Assembly: GCF_020687685.1 (NCBI RefSeq)
Contig: NZ_JAJEWM010000001.1
Span: forward strand, 1,302,001-1,366,000
From: Tessaracoccus sp. OS52
GTDB taxonomy: Bacteria; Actinomycetota; Actinomycetes; Propionibacteriales; Propionibacteriaceae
Direction: 5' to 3'
DNA: 64,000 nucleotides
The notes below the pieces were generated by a model, which did no database searches, had not been told where the DNA came from, and saw only the letters and a list, made by a program, of their open reading frames with translations. Position numbers and translations under genes: made by a program. Shown here in pieces: positions 47,833 through 56,735 of this stretch (positions are counted from its first letter, which is position 1; each line of letters begins with the position of its first letter).

Positions 47833-48903
47833 GGGCGAGCCGCCACCCGGCAGGAAAGCCGGCTCCACGGGCTGGGTGGCCGCGGCGGCGGCGACCGTCC
47901 GGATGAACAGCAGCAGCCATCCGAACACCACCCCGACGGCGGCCAGTTCGAATGCGGTGATGTTCAGGTAGCCGATCCCCAGGTGCAGGAAGACCGCCGC
48001 CGCGATCAGGACGACCACGACGACGGTCACCACCCAGAAGCCACCGGGCAGGCGTCGGAACAGCAGCGGCGCGCCCAGCAGCGCCAGCACGAAGACCCCG
48101 ATCAGGGCGTAGGTGACCAGGTTGTGCCAAAACAGCGACAGGCTCACGGGTACCAGGCCCACGCCTGCCAGGAGCGCTCCCAGGGCGATCAGGCTGAGCC
48201 GGACGAAGGTGACCTTCCAGCGACGCTCACCCTCCCGCTCCGCCCAGACCGACAGGTCGTGGGTCAGGAAGTCCGCCACCGTGGTCAGTACCACGCCGGT
48301 GAGGATGAGGGTGAAGTTGAACACCACACCCGACGCGTCGGCCGCGGCCCCCAGTGCGGAGAAGTGGTGCTGCCACCAGGACTCGTCGGAGGCGTAGAGG
48401 GCCGAGGCCGTGGCCCCGACCACGAGGAACACGGCCACCAGTACCGAGAGGGACTCTGTGGTCATGGAGGTCGCGTTGCCGGCGGAGGCGTACGCGCAGA
48501 CCCCGCAGGCCAGCGAGACCAGGAACGCGCCGGCCCACCTATCCGTCTCAAGGCCGCTGAAGGCCTCCGCGAACACGGAGAACAGGGCCGCCGTGCCCAA
48601 GAAGCTGAAGGCGCCGTGCACCAGTGCCAGACCGGCGACGTCGAGGAGCTTGCGCCAGAGGGGCAGCCTGCGCAACCACGGCCGGACCAGCGGCAGGATC
48701 CGCACCATCGCGACGACGAACGACCCCCCTGCGGTGAAGAAGGCGGTCCAGGCAGCCAGTTCCCCCACCGAGCCCTGGCCGAACAGGGGCGAGGGCGGGT
48801 CCAGGACGGCGCGGCCGACGCCGGCACCCACGAGGAGTCCGATCGCTCCGAGCAACAGGCTGAGGTTCTCACCGCGGGAGTCGCGGACCACTGCCTCGCT
48901 CAT
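47830..48903 (-). CDS. polytopic membrane protein, possibly DUF998-like
   Basis: The 357 residues show about nine to ten hydrophobic helices. The segment HHFSALGAAADASGVVFNFTLILTGVVLTTVADFL resembles the ALG...FN...GL pattern of DUF998 proteins, but I am not certain. It may have two related halves. It lies 37 bases before gatC and 10 bases after a 75-residue membrane protein on the same strand. Function unknown. Confidence 0.65.
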   Translation of the reverse strand: MSEAVVRDSRGENLSLLLGAIGLLVGAGVGRAVLDPPSPLFGQGSVGELAAWTAFFTAGGSFVVAMVRILPLVRPWLRRLPLWRKLLDVAGLALVHGAFSFLGTAALFSVFAEAFSGLETDRWAGAFLVSLACGVCAYASAGNATSMTTESLSVLVAVFLVVGATASALYASDESWWQHHFSALGAAADASGVVFNFTLILTGVVLTTVADFLTHDLSVWAEREGERRWKVTFVRLSLIALGALLAGVGLVPVSLSLFWHNLVTYALIGVFVLALLGAPLLFRRLPGGFWVVTVVVVVLIAAAVFLHLGIGYLNITAFELAAVGVVFGWLLLFIRTVAAAAATQPVEPAFLPGGGSP

Positions 48904-48913
48904 GACGCTTCGA

Positions 48914-49141
48914 TCAGCCGCCGAGGGCGAGCATCGCCTGCGGTTGGGTGAGCATCAGGTAGAACATGCGTGCCAGGAAGAACACGCCGACGGCCAGGGC
49001 GATGGCGATGACCGGGACGAGCACGCGCTGCCACTTCTTCCACCGGGTGCTGGGGACCTGGTCCGGGCCCCATTCGCCGACCTTGGGCTGGGCCCGCATT
49101 GGGGCCGGACCGTTCAGGTTCAGGTCGGAGAAGACGCGCAC
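48914..49141 (-). CDS. small single-pass membrane protein, 75 residues
   Basis: I do not recognise a family. A hydrophilic N-terminal half (about 1-40) with KVGEWGPDQVPSTRWKKWQ is followed by one long membrane helix (VLVPVIAIALAVGVFFLARMFYLML). The GTG start has no ribosome-binding site, but TAGCAT lies 6 bases upstream (49148-49153), a leaderless promoter pattern. It precedes the polytopic membrane protein by 10 bases and may share its transcript. Confidence 0.65.
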   Translation of the reverse strand: MRVFSDLNLNGPAPMRAQPKVGEWGPDQVPSTRWKKWQRVLVPVIAIALAVGVFFLARMFYLMLTQPQAMLALGG

Positions 49142-49147
49142 GCTGCA

Positions 49148-49153
49148 ATGCTA
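49148..49153 (-). promoter_or_regulatory. leaderless -10 element of the 75-residue membrane protein
   Basis: TAGCAT lies 6 bases before the GTG at 49141. No ribosome-binding site is present between them. Confidence 0.45.
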
Positions 49154-49183
49154 CCGGCCGCGGTCAACGAGTCAGTGGTCGTT

Positions 49184-50155
49184 TCAGCGCGCCAGCTGCT
49201 CCTCGAGCAGGGCGGCGGCGCTCCGCAGCGCCTCCAGCTGTCCTCCGACGTCGCGCAGCTCCCAGCCCGCCAGGCCGCAAGCCGTGCCCAGCACCACCCG
49301 CTGGCCGACCAGTCCGGGATCGAGCTCCAGGGGTCGAAGGAGCCGCAGCGCCTCGGCCACGAGGGCGTCGGTTCCCTGCCGCTGCGCGCCAGCGGTGTCC
49401 ACGACACCGGCCACGAGCGTGAGGCCGTCCGCGAGCCACTCGCCGACGCGGTCCAGTGCGGTTGCCGAGGTGAACAGCCGGGTGTCGATCGAGGCGCCCA
49501 TGAACCCCGCGTGGCGTGCGGTCGGCAGCCAGTCACCGGCGGCGCAACAGTGCAGCAGGGCGCCGTCGGCGAGCGGTTGGAGCGCACCTGCGAGTTCGGG
49601 GCCGTCGACTGCCGCATGGCGCGAGAAGCCACTGGCGGTGGGCAGGGAGCCGTCCGCGACCGCGAGCAGCAGGGGTTCATCCACCTGGAGCCACACGGTG
49701 GCGGCGGGGAGCCTGCGCTGCAGGGACGCCCGCAGTTCCCCGACGGCCTCGGTGAGCGCCTGCGCGAGTTCGCGGCGCGCACCCGGATCCGACAGCAGCC
49801 GGTCTCCCCGTGGCCGCTCCACGCTGCCAGCGAGGGTCCAAGGACCAGCGACGGCCACCTTCAGCACACCGTCGAAACCCTGGAGCAGCTCTTCGGCGTC
49901 GTCGAGGTCGGAGCGCCACTGCCCCGCAGCGCGGCGGTGTTCGGGGCTTGAGGCGCTGGTCAGGCGCCAGCCCGCCGGCTGCAGGTCGAAGCCGAGCCCG
50001 TCGACCAGCCCCAGCGCCCGGCCCACCATGTCCGACCCCGGCCCGCGCGCCGGAAGCTCCGGAAACGCGAGGAGCTCCGGCAACGCCTCCGCCATGGCCG
50101 TGAGGGCGCCGCGGAAGTCGTCACCCGGCAACGAGCCGGCAGCGGTGATGCGCAT
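49184..50155 (-). CDS. MetE C-terminal-domain-like protein
   Basis: The 323 residues resemble the catalytic barrel of cobalamin-independent methionine synthase, without the N-terminal MetE half. The zinc ligands are in the right order: H202-x-C204 in LLHCCAAGDW and C293 in LGTACGLAGWE. The start [14 protein letters not shown] is typical. Mycobacteria have such a protein near mnmA/iscS (Rv3015c is one). It overlaps mnmA by one base and follows the sulfur-transfer genes. The methyl donor is unknown, so a true methionine synthase role is not assured. Confidence 0.8.
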   Translation of the reverse strand: MRITAAGSLPGDDFRGALTAMAEALPELLAFPELPARGPGSDMVGRALGLVDGLGFDLQPAGWRLTSASSPEHRRAAGQWRSDLDDAEELLQGFDGVLKVAVAGPWTLAGSVERPRGDRLLSDPGARRELAQALTEAVGELRASLQRRLPAATVWLQVDEPLLLAVADGSLPTASGFSRHAAVDGPELAGALQPLADGALLHCCAAGDWLPTARHAGFMGASIDTRLFTSATALDRVGEWLADGLTLVAGVVDTAGAQRQGTDALVAEALRLLRPLELDPGLVGQRVVLGTACGLAGWELRDVGGQLEALRSAAALLEEQLAR

Positions 50156-51225
50156 CAGCGGGCGTCGGCCAGCGTCGCGGAGCCGACGACGCGGTCACCG
50201 TCGAACACCACGACGCTCTGCCCGGGCGCGATTCCCGTGGCGGGTTCGTCGAGTTCGACCACGAGCTCCCCGGCACGCCGGGAGATGGTCGCGTCGGCCG
50301 GCGCGCCGTGCGCCCGGTACTGCGCCTGGCCGCGCCAAGGCCCCTCGACGGGGTGCTGCGTCCAGGTGGGCCGGATGCCCCGCAGCGTGGATACCGCGAG
50401 CTGCTCCCGCGAGCCCACCACCACGGTGTTGTTGACCGGTTCGATCCGCAGGACGTAGCGGGGGCTGCCATCGGGGGCGGGAATCTTGAGGTCCAGGCCC
50501 TTGCGCTGGCCGACGGTGAAGTTGTGGCTCCCGTGGTGGATGCCGAGCTTGACGCCGTCGGCGTCGACGATCTCGCCCTCGCTCTGGCCCAGGTAGCGCG
50601 ACAGGAAGCCCTGGGTGTCACCGTCGGGAATGAAACAGATGTCGTGCGAGTCCGGCTTCTTCGCCACCGAGAGCCCCAGGCTCGCCGCTTCCTCGCGGAC
50701 CTGGGTCTTGGGGGTGTCGGCGAGCGGGAACAACGAATGCCTCAGCTGGGTCTGGTTCAGGACTCCGAGCACGTAGGACTGGTCCTTCTCGGGATCGACG
50801 GCGCGGTGCAGCTCCACCTCCGCCCCGTTGTCGACGATGCGGGCGTAGTGGCCGGTGGCTACGGCGTCGAAGCCGAGCGCGATGCCACGGTCCAGCACCG
50901 CTGCGAACTTGATCTTCTCGTTGCAGCGCAGGCAGGGGTTCGGGGTCCGGCCGGCCTGGTACTCCGCGACGAAGTCGTCGACCACCTGCTCCTGGAACTC
51001 CTCGGCGAAGTCCCACACGTAGAAGGGGATGTCGAGCACGTCGGCGGCGCGCCGCGCGTCATGAGAGTCCTCCAGCGAGCAGCAGCCCCGCGCTCCCGTG
51101 CGGTAACTCTGGGGGTTCTTCGACAACGCCAGGTGCACTCCGGTGACCTCGTGGCCGGCTGCGACCATCCGGGCGGCAGCGACGGCTGAGTCCACTCCCC
51201 CTGACATGGCTGCCAGCACTCTCAC
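50155..51225 (-). CDS. mnmA: tRNA-specific 2-thiouridylase MnmA
   Basis: MnmA adds sulfur to U34 of tRNAs for Lys, Glu and Gln. The 356 residues from the GTG at 51225 show the ATP-binding SGGVDS at 8-13 and the two catalytic cysteines, C98 (NPCLRC) and C196 (DICFIPD). An ATG at 51270 would add 15 residues and is a weaker candidate. The cysteine desulfurase encoded 59 bases upstream likely supplies its sulfur. A longer frame to 51594 overlaps that gene and was rejected. Confidence 0.96.
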   Translation of the reverse strand: MRVLAAMSGGVDSAVAAARMVAAGHEVTGVHLALSKNPQSYRTGARGCCSLEDSHDARRAADVLDIPFYVWDFAEEFQEQVVDDFVAEYQAGRTPNPCLRCNEKIKFAAVLDRGIALGFDAVATGHYARIVDNGAEVELHRAVDPEKDQSYVLGVLNQTQLRHSLFPLADTPKTQVREEAASLGLSVAKKPDSHDICFIPDGDTQGFLSRYLGQSEGEIVDADGVKLGIHHGSHNFTVGQRKGLDLKIPAPDGSPRYVLRIEPVNNTVVVGSREQLAVSTLRGIRPTWTQHPVEGPWRGQAQYRAHGAPADATISRRAGELVVELDEPATGIAPGQSVVVFDGDRVVGSATLADAR

Positions 51226-51284
51226 GATGGATCCCCGGTTCTCTGGATTGTTGGTGGTTCGGCCCACCATCGTAACCCGAGGAG

Positions 51285-52412
51285 TCAGAAGGCCTCCCGG
51301 GCGCGGGCGACGGCGCCTGGCAGGACGTCGACCAGCCGCTCCAGGTCCTGCTTCGTGGTGCTGTGACCTATCGAGAACCGCAGCGTCGCGGCCGCCTCGT
51401 CGGCGTTGCGTCCCATTGCCAGCAGCACCTCGCTGGGCTGGTGCACACCCGCCCGGCAGGCCGACCCGACCGACGCGTAGATGCCCCGCTGGTCCAGCAG
51501 GAACAACAGGTCGTTGGCGCGCAGGCCCGGGAAGGTGACGTTGACGATGTGCGGGGCATGCTCGGCAGCCAAGGTGTTGACGTTGCCCTCGCACCGCTGC
51601 GCCAGTGCCACGATCTCGGCAGCCAGGCCCCGCAGGCGTGCACCCTCGGTCTCCAGTTGCGCGACAGCCTCCACTGCAGCCGCCGCGAACGAGGCGGCCA
51701 GGGCCACCATCCCCGTGCCGGAACGGATCTCGCGTTCCTGTCCCCCGCCCAGGCCGATGGGCGCCGGCTTGAGCGCCCGCCGAACCACCAGGGCCCCCAC
51801 CCCGACGGGGCCCCCGACCTTGTGCGCCGAGACCGACATCAGGTCGTAGCCGCCATCGCGGAAGTCCAGCGGGACGTGGCCGAGCGCCTGCACCGCGTCG
51901 GTGTGGAACCAGGCGCCTGCGGCACGGGCGGCGCGGCGGATCGGCTCGAGCGGTTGGAGGATGCCGGTCTCGTTGTTCACCGCCATGACGGACACGACGC
52001 CGGTGGCCTCGTCGATGAGCGCCGTGGCCGCGTCGACATCGACGGTGCCCGAACGGGTGACCGGAAGGGTCTGGGCACCGCGCTCGGTCATTCCCAGCAC
52101 TGCGGGATGTTCGATGGCTGACACGAGGCAGCGGGTGCGCCCCTCGTCCCGCCGCGACGCCATCCCTCCCACCACCGCGATGCTGTCGGCCTCCGACCCC
52201 CCGGAGGTGAACACGACTTCCGTGGGGTGCGCCCCGAGCGCCTGGGCAAGGAGCTCCCGTGCCTCCTCCAACGCCCTCCTGGCCCGTTGGCCCGCCACGT
52301 GGAGAGCGGAGGGATTGCCGACCAACCGCAGATGTCGGTTGAGCGTCTCGATGGCGACCGGACGCATCGGAGAACTGGCGGCGTGGTCGAGGTAACTGCT
52401 GGTCGCACTCAC
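51285..52412 (-). CDS. cysteine desulfurase
   Basis: The PLP enzyme takes sulfur from cysteine, here probably for mnmA and maybe iron-sulfur clusters. The 375 residues show the PLP lysine K198 in [10 protein letters not shown] and the active cysteine C319 in GSACRAG, followed by [12 protein letters not shown], IscS/NifS class. The GTG at 52412 has TAGGTT 7 bases before it, supporting a leaderless start; a longer frame to 52553 has no better signal. It is the first gene of the sulfur unit, divergent from glgX. Confidence 0.93.
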   Translation of the reverse strand: MSATSSYLDHAASSPMRPVAIETLNRHLRLVGNPSALHVAGQRARRALEEARELLAQALGAHPTEVVFTSGGSEADSIAVVGGMASRRDEGRTRCLVSAIEHPAVLGMTERGAQTLPVTRSGTVDVDAATALIDEATGVVSVMAVNNETGILQPLEPIRRAARAAGAWFHTDAVQALGHVPLDFRDGGYDLMSVSAHKVGGPVGVGALVVRRALKPAPIGLGGGQEREIRSGTGMVALAASFAAAAVEAVAQLETEGARLRGLAAEIVALAQRCEGNVNTLAAEHAPHIVNVTFPGLRANDLLFLLDQRGIYASVGSACRAGVHQPSEVLLAMGRNADEAAATLRFSIGHSTTKQDLERLVDVLPGAVARAREAF

Positions 52413-52419
52413 GCCGGCA

Positions 52420-52425
52420 AACCTA
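52420..52425 (-). promoter_or_regulatory. leaderless -10 element of the cysteine desulfurase gene
   Basis: TAGGTT lies 7 bases before the GTG at 52412 on the minus strand, with no ribosome-binding site between. It is in the 73-base divergent gap with glgX. Confidence 0.5.
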
Positions 52426-52485
52426 GCGCGACGCGCCGCTCGGGGACGGCGACTGGGGCCGGATGCGGCACAATGTACGGGACTC

Positions 52486-54687
52486 ATGAACGATGGGCCT
52501 TTGAGAGCACGAAGCGAGAAAAGCATTTTTATGACAGCAGGGGTTCCCGACACGAGCGTGCTGGGAGCGCACGTGACCCGCGGCGGTGTCCGCTTCGGTC
52601 TCTGGGCCCCGCGCGCCGACCGAGTGGACCTGGTGCTGGTCAGCGCGGACGGCCGGCAGACAGGCGTCGCTATGAGCCCGTCACCGGGTGGGATCTGGAC
52701 GACTCTCGTCCCCGGGATCGGCGCGCAGCAGCTCTACGGGTACCGCGTGCACGGCCCTTGGGACCCGGGTGCCGGGAGCCGGTTCAACCCCGCCCGCCTG
52801 CTCGTAGACCCCTATGCCCGGGCGATCACTGGAGGCATCGACTACCTGGGGCCGATCCATGACCACGCACTCGGGAACCACTTCGAACTGGACGGGACCG
52901 ACTCCTTCGGTTCGGTACCGTTGTCGGTCGTCGTCGCCGACACCCCGCCACCCACTCCCCTGGAGCGCCGCCGGAGTCTGGACGAGTCGGTCATCTACGA
53001 ACTGCACCTGCGCGGCTTCACCAAGACCCACCCCGTGGTCCCCGAACACCTGCGCGGCAATTACCTGGGGCTGGCCTACCCCGGGGTGATCGACTATCTC
53101 CTGGCACTCGGCGTCACCGCCGTCGAACTGCTGCCGGTGCACCACTTCGTCTCCGAACCGTTCGTGGCCGCCCGGGGCATGGGCAACTACTGGGGCTACA
53201 ACACCCTGGGATTCTTCGCACCGCACGCCTTCTACGCCACCTATGGGACCACCGGCGGACAGGTCCAGGAATTCAAGACCATGGTCAGCGCGCTGCACGA
53301 GGCTGGCATCGAGGTGATCCTGGACGTGGTCTACAACCACACCGCCGAAGGCGGCCACGAGGGCCCCACGGTGTCCATGCGCGGGATCGACCACCACCAG
53401 TACTACCGCCTCACCAACGACCGGCGCGACGACTATGACGTCACCGGCTGCGGCAACTCGGTGAACACCGCCAACCCGATGGTGGCGCAGCTGGTGGTGG
53501 ACTCGCTGAAGTACTGGGTCAAGGAGATGGGCGTCGACGGTTTCCGGTTCGACCTCGCAACCACCCTGCTGCGTGACGGAGCCCACCATGTGGACCAGAA
53601 CCACCCCCTGAAGCGCGCCATCGAGACCGACCCCGCCTTCGACGGCATCAAGCTGATCGCCGAGCCCTGGGACGTCGGCCCCTACGGCTACCAGGTGGGC
53701 CAGTTCGGCCCCGGCTGGTCGGAGTGGAACGACCGCTTCCGCGACCACGCCCGGGACTTCTGGCGCGGCGCCGTGCCGGGAGTCCAGGAACTGGCCACCC
53801 GCCTGTCTGGGTCCCCGGACCTCTACGACAGGCCCGGCCAGCGGCCGCAGTCGAGCATCAACTTCATCACCGCCCACGACGGCTTCACGATGCGGGACCT
53901 GGTCAGCTACGACGTCAAGCACAACCTCGCCAACGGCGAGGCAAACCGCGACGGCACCGACAACAACCGCTCCTGGAACCACGGGTGGGAGGGCGAGACC
54001 GAGGACGACGCCATCAACTCGCTGCGGGCCAGGCAGGTGCTGAACCTCCAGGCCACCCAGATCCTCGCTGCCGGCACCCCGATGCTGCTGGCCGGCGACG
54101 AGTTCGGCCGCACCCAGCGCGGAAACAACAACGCCTACTGCCAGGACAACCCCATCTCCTGGGTGGACTGGGACGTCGACGACCGCTGGCGCAAGGTGCG
54201 GGAGCGGACCGCTTCCCTGCTGGCCCTCCGTGCCGAGCACAAACTGCTGCGCACCAGCGAGTTCCTCTACCACCAGGAGGTCATTAACGTCCACGGTGAG
54301 AACCTGCAGCGCGTCGACCTCACGTGGATGAACGGTTCCCACGGGCAGATGGGCGAGGCCGACTGGCACGACGGGGAGCGCCGCCTGCTCGGCAAGTACC
54401 TGTCGGACTCCCAGGACGCCTTCCTCATCTGGTTCCACTCCGGCGCCGGCCACCGGGAGATCACGCTCCCCGGGCTCCCCTGGGCCAGCAGCTACACCGT
54501 CATCTGGCACTCGCTGGTGGACGACGAGATCCCCTCCGGGAGTTTCCAGGCGGGGGCCCCCTTCCCGCTGCCTGCCCGCAGCGTCGTCGTGATGCGGGCA
54601 CAGGTCCCCACCACCGCCGCGGAGCTGCTCGAGCTGATGAAGGACGAGTCGCCGGCGTTCGGGGGAACCACCCAAGGCCTCGAGTGA
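52486..54687 (+). CDS. glgX: glycogen debranching enzyme GlgX
   Basis: GlgX cuts alpha-1,6 branches of phosphorylase-trimmed glycogen. The 733-residue GH13 protein has an N-terminal CBM48-like domain (LGAHVTRGGVRFGLWAP) and the barrel motifs VDGFRFDLA (nucleophile), LIAEPWD (acid) and ITAHDGF. The first ATG is at 52486; an ATG at 52531 (MTAGVPD), 15 codons in, has GAGAAAAG upstream and may be the real start. It opens the plus-strand glucan operon. A CACAAT hexamer at 52469-52474 is a weak promoter candidate. Confidence 0.95.
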   Translation: MNDGPLRARSEKSIFMTAGVPDTSVLGAHVTRGGVRFGLWAPRADRVDLVLVSADGRQTGVAMSPSPGGIWTTLVPGIGAQQLYGYRVHGPWDPGAGSRFNPARLLVDPYARAITGGIDYLGPIHDHALGNHFELDGTDSFGSVPLSVVVADTPPPTPLERRRSLDESVIYELHLRGFTKTHPVVPEHLRGNYLGLAYPGVIDYLLALGVTAVELLPVHHFVSEPFVAARGMGNYWGYNTLGFFAPHAFYATYGTTGGQVQEFKTMVSALHEAGIEVILDVVYNHTAEGGHEGPTVSMRGIDHHQYYRLTNDRRDDYDVTGCGNSVNTANPMVAQLVVDSLKYWVKEMGVDGFRFDLATTLLRDGAHHVDQNHPLKRAIETDPAFDGIKLIAEPWDVGPYGYQVGQFGPGWSEWNDRFRDHARDFWRGAVPGVQELATRLSGSPDLYDRPGQRPQSSINFITAHDGFTMRDLVSYDVKHNLANGEANRDGTDNNRSWNHGWEGETEDDAINSLRARQVLNLQATQILAAGTPMLLAGDEFGRTQRGNNNAYCQDNPISWVDWDVDDRWRKVRERTASLLALRAEHKLLRTSEFLYHQEVINVHGENLQRVDLTWMNGSHGQMGEADWHDGERRLLGKYLSDSQDAFLIWFHSGAGHREITLPGLPWASSYTVIWHSLVDDEIPSGSFQAGAPFPLPARSVVVMRAQVPTTAAELLELMKDESPAFGGTTQGLE

Positions 54688-54713
54688 GCCCGACGGCGGG
54701 TCGAACCCGCAGC

Positions 54714-54719
54714 TAGGCT
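54714..54719 (+). promoter_or_regulatory. leaderless -10 element of glgE
   Basis: TAGGCT lies 6 bases before the GTG at 54726, with only GGGGGC between. It may give glgE-mak-glgB a transcript of their own, besides read-through from glgX. Confidence 0.45.
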
Positions 54720-54725
54720 GGGGGC

Positions 54726-56729
54726 GTGAGCGATACAAGCCCCGCAGGAAAGCACCTCCGTCGCACCGAGGGCGGCTTCGGCCGGATCCCCGTGTGCGAC
54801 GTCCAACCGGTCATCGCCGACGGCGCCTACCCGGCCAAGGCGGTCGTCCATGAACGCGTCCTGATCCAGGCGCACGTGTTCCGGGAGGGCCACGACGCCG
54901 TGAACGCCTCGGTCATCCTGACGGCACCGCACGGTACCCAGCGCCGCGTTGACCTGCACCAGGTTGAACCGAAGGGCCTCGACATCTGGCAGGCCCATGT
55001 TCGGATGGCTTCCGAGGGCGACTGGACCTTCCGCGTGGAGGGGTGGTCGGACCCCTGGGCCACCTGGCTCCACCATGCCGAGGCCAAGCTTCCCCTCGCC
55101 ATGGATCTCGAACTGGTGTGCATGGAGGGCCGGGAGGTCGTCGGGCGTGCCGCCGAGAACGCGCGTGCGCTGGGCGTGAACAGCGCCGCCGCCATCCTCC
55201 AGGCCGTCATCGAGGTGCTGCACCCCGAAACACCGGCGGAGGAACTGGTGGAACTCCTGCAGTCCCGGCCGGTGGCGCGGGCCATGGCGCGCTTCGGACC
55301 CCGCGAGCACGTGACGCCCACCAAGGAATACCCCATCCGCGTCGAACGCAGGCGGGCCCTCTACTCGTCCTGGTACGAGTTCTTCCCCCGTTCGCAGTAC
55401 GCGCGCCAGCATGCGGACGGTTCCTGGGAGTCGGGCACGTTCGACTCCTCGCACGCGCGGCTCGACGCTGCCGCCGCCATGGGCTTCCACATCGTCTACG
55501 TGCCCCCCATCCACCCAATCGGCAAGGCCTTCCGCAAAGGCCGCAACAACACCCTCACCCCCGGTGAGCACGACCCGGGCTCACCTTGGGCGATCGGGTC
55601 GGAGTCCGGCGGCCATGACGCCATCCATCCGGACCTGGGTGACTTCGAGGCCTTCGACCGCTTCGTGGACAAGGCCCGTTCCGTGGGTCTTGAGGTGGCG
55701 CTGGACCTGGCGCTGCAGGCCTCCCCGGACCACCCCTGGGTCCGGGACCACCCGGAGTGGTTCACCACCAGACTGGACGGGACGATCGCCTACGCGGAGA
55801 ACCCTCCCAAGAAGTACCAGGACATCTACCCCATCAACTTCGACAACGACCCCCATGGCATCTACCACGAGGTGCTGCGACTGGTGAAGTTCTGGATCGG
55901 TCGCGGAGTCACCGTCTTTCGCGTGGACAACCCCCACACCAAGCCGGTCGAGTTCTGGGACTGGCTGCTGGAGGAGATCCACGGCACCAATCCCGAGGTC
56001 ATCTTCCTGGCCGAGGCCTTCACCCGACCGCAGATGATGGCAGCGCTGGGGAAGGTGGGCTTCCAGCAGTCCTACACCTACTTCACCTGGCGCGAGACCA
56101 AGGCCGAGCTGACGGAGTACCTGACCGAGCTGTCGAAGGACATGGCGGCCTACTACCGCCCCAACTTCTTCGTCAACACCCCCGACATCAACCCCTTCCA
56201 CCTCCAGTCCGGGAACCCTTCGATCTTCGCGATCCGCGCGATTCTGGCCGCCACCATGTCGCCGTCCTGGGGGGTCTACTCCGGCTACGAGCTCTTCGAG
56301 CACGAGCCGAACGCCCGCGGCCGCGAGGAGTACCTGGATTCGGAGAAGTACGAGTACCGGCCCCGCGACTTCGACGCCGAACCCAATCTCAACCTGCTGC
56401 TGGGCACGCTCAACGAGATCCGCGAGCGTCATCCCGCCCTGCAGCAGCTCCGGGACGTCGCGTTCCACGAGACCGGTCATGACCAGCTCATCGCCTACTC
56501 CAAGCACGACGGCAACGACGTGGTTCTGGTGGTGGTCTCGCTGGACCCGGACAACGGGGTGGAGAGCGTGCTCGACCTCGACCTGGAGGCGCTCGGGGTC
56601 GCAGGCTCGGCGGAGTTCCGCGTCCTGGACGAGTTGAGCGGCGAGGAGTACTTCTGGGACGGCCGGCCATTCGTCCGACTGCACCCGGGCCGGGTGGCCC
56701 ACGTCCTCCACGTGACCACCAAGGACTGA
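54726..56729 (+). CDS. glgE: alpha-1,4-glucan:maltose-1-phosphate maltosyltransferase
   Basis: GlgE extends alpha-glucan chains from maltose 1-phosphate. The 667 residues belong to GH13 subfamily 3: an N-terminal beta domain, a helical insert (about 130-195), and the barrel with nucleophile D401 (FRVDNPH), acid E430 (FLAEAF) and D487 (NTPDINP). It starts with GTG and follows glgX by 38 bases. GlgE needs maltose 1-phosphate, which the next gene can make. This pathway is widespread in actinobacteria. Confidence 0.97.
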   Translation: MSDTSPAGKHLRRTEGGFGRIPVCDVQPVIADGAYPAKAVVHERVLIQAHVFREGHDAVNASVILTAPHGTQRRVDLHQVEPKGLDIWQAHVRMASEGDWTFRVEGWSDPWATWLHHAEAKLPLAMDLELVCMEGREVVGRAAENARALGVNSAAAILQAVIEVLHPETPAEELVELLQSRPVARAMARFGPREHVTPTKEYPIRVERRRALYSSWYEFFPRSQYARQHADGSWESGTFDSSHARLDAAAAMGFHIVYVPPIHPIGKAFRKGRNNTLTPGEHDPGSPWAIGSESGGHDAIHPDLGDFEAFDRFVDKARSVGLEVALDLALQASPDHPWVRDHPEWFTTRLDGTIAYAENPPKKYQDIYPINFDNDPHGIYHEVLRLVKFWIGRGVTVFRVDNPHTKPVEFWDWLLEEIHGTNPEVIFLAEAFTRPQMMAALGKVGFQQSYTYFTWRETKAELTEYLTELSKDMAAYYRPNFFVNTPDINPFHLQSGNPSIFAIRAILAATMSPSWGVYSGYELFEHEPNARGREEYLDSEKYEYRPRDFDAEPNLNLLLGTLNEIRERHPALQQLRDVAFHETGHDQLIAYSKHDGNDVVLVVVSLDPDNGVESVLDLDLEALGVAGSAEFRVLDELSGEEYFWDGRPFVRLHPGRVAHVLHVTTKD

Positions 56730-56735
56730 TGCGGC

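Noticed and set aside
46021..48951. 976-codon open frame opposite gatA/gatC and the membrane protein
   Set aside because: It spans three well-supported genes on the other strand and has Arg/Gly/Asp-rich text with no family motif.
52681..54738. 685-codon open frame opposite glgX
   Set aside because: GlgX has all catalytic motifs. The opposite frame is a codon-bias shadow.
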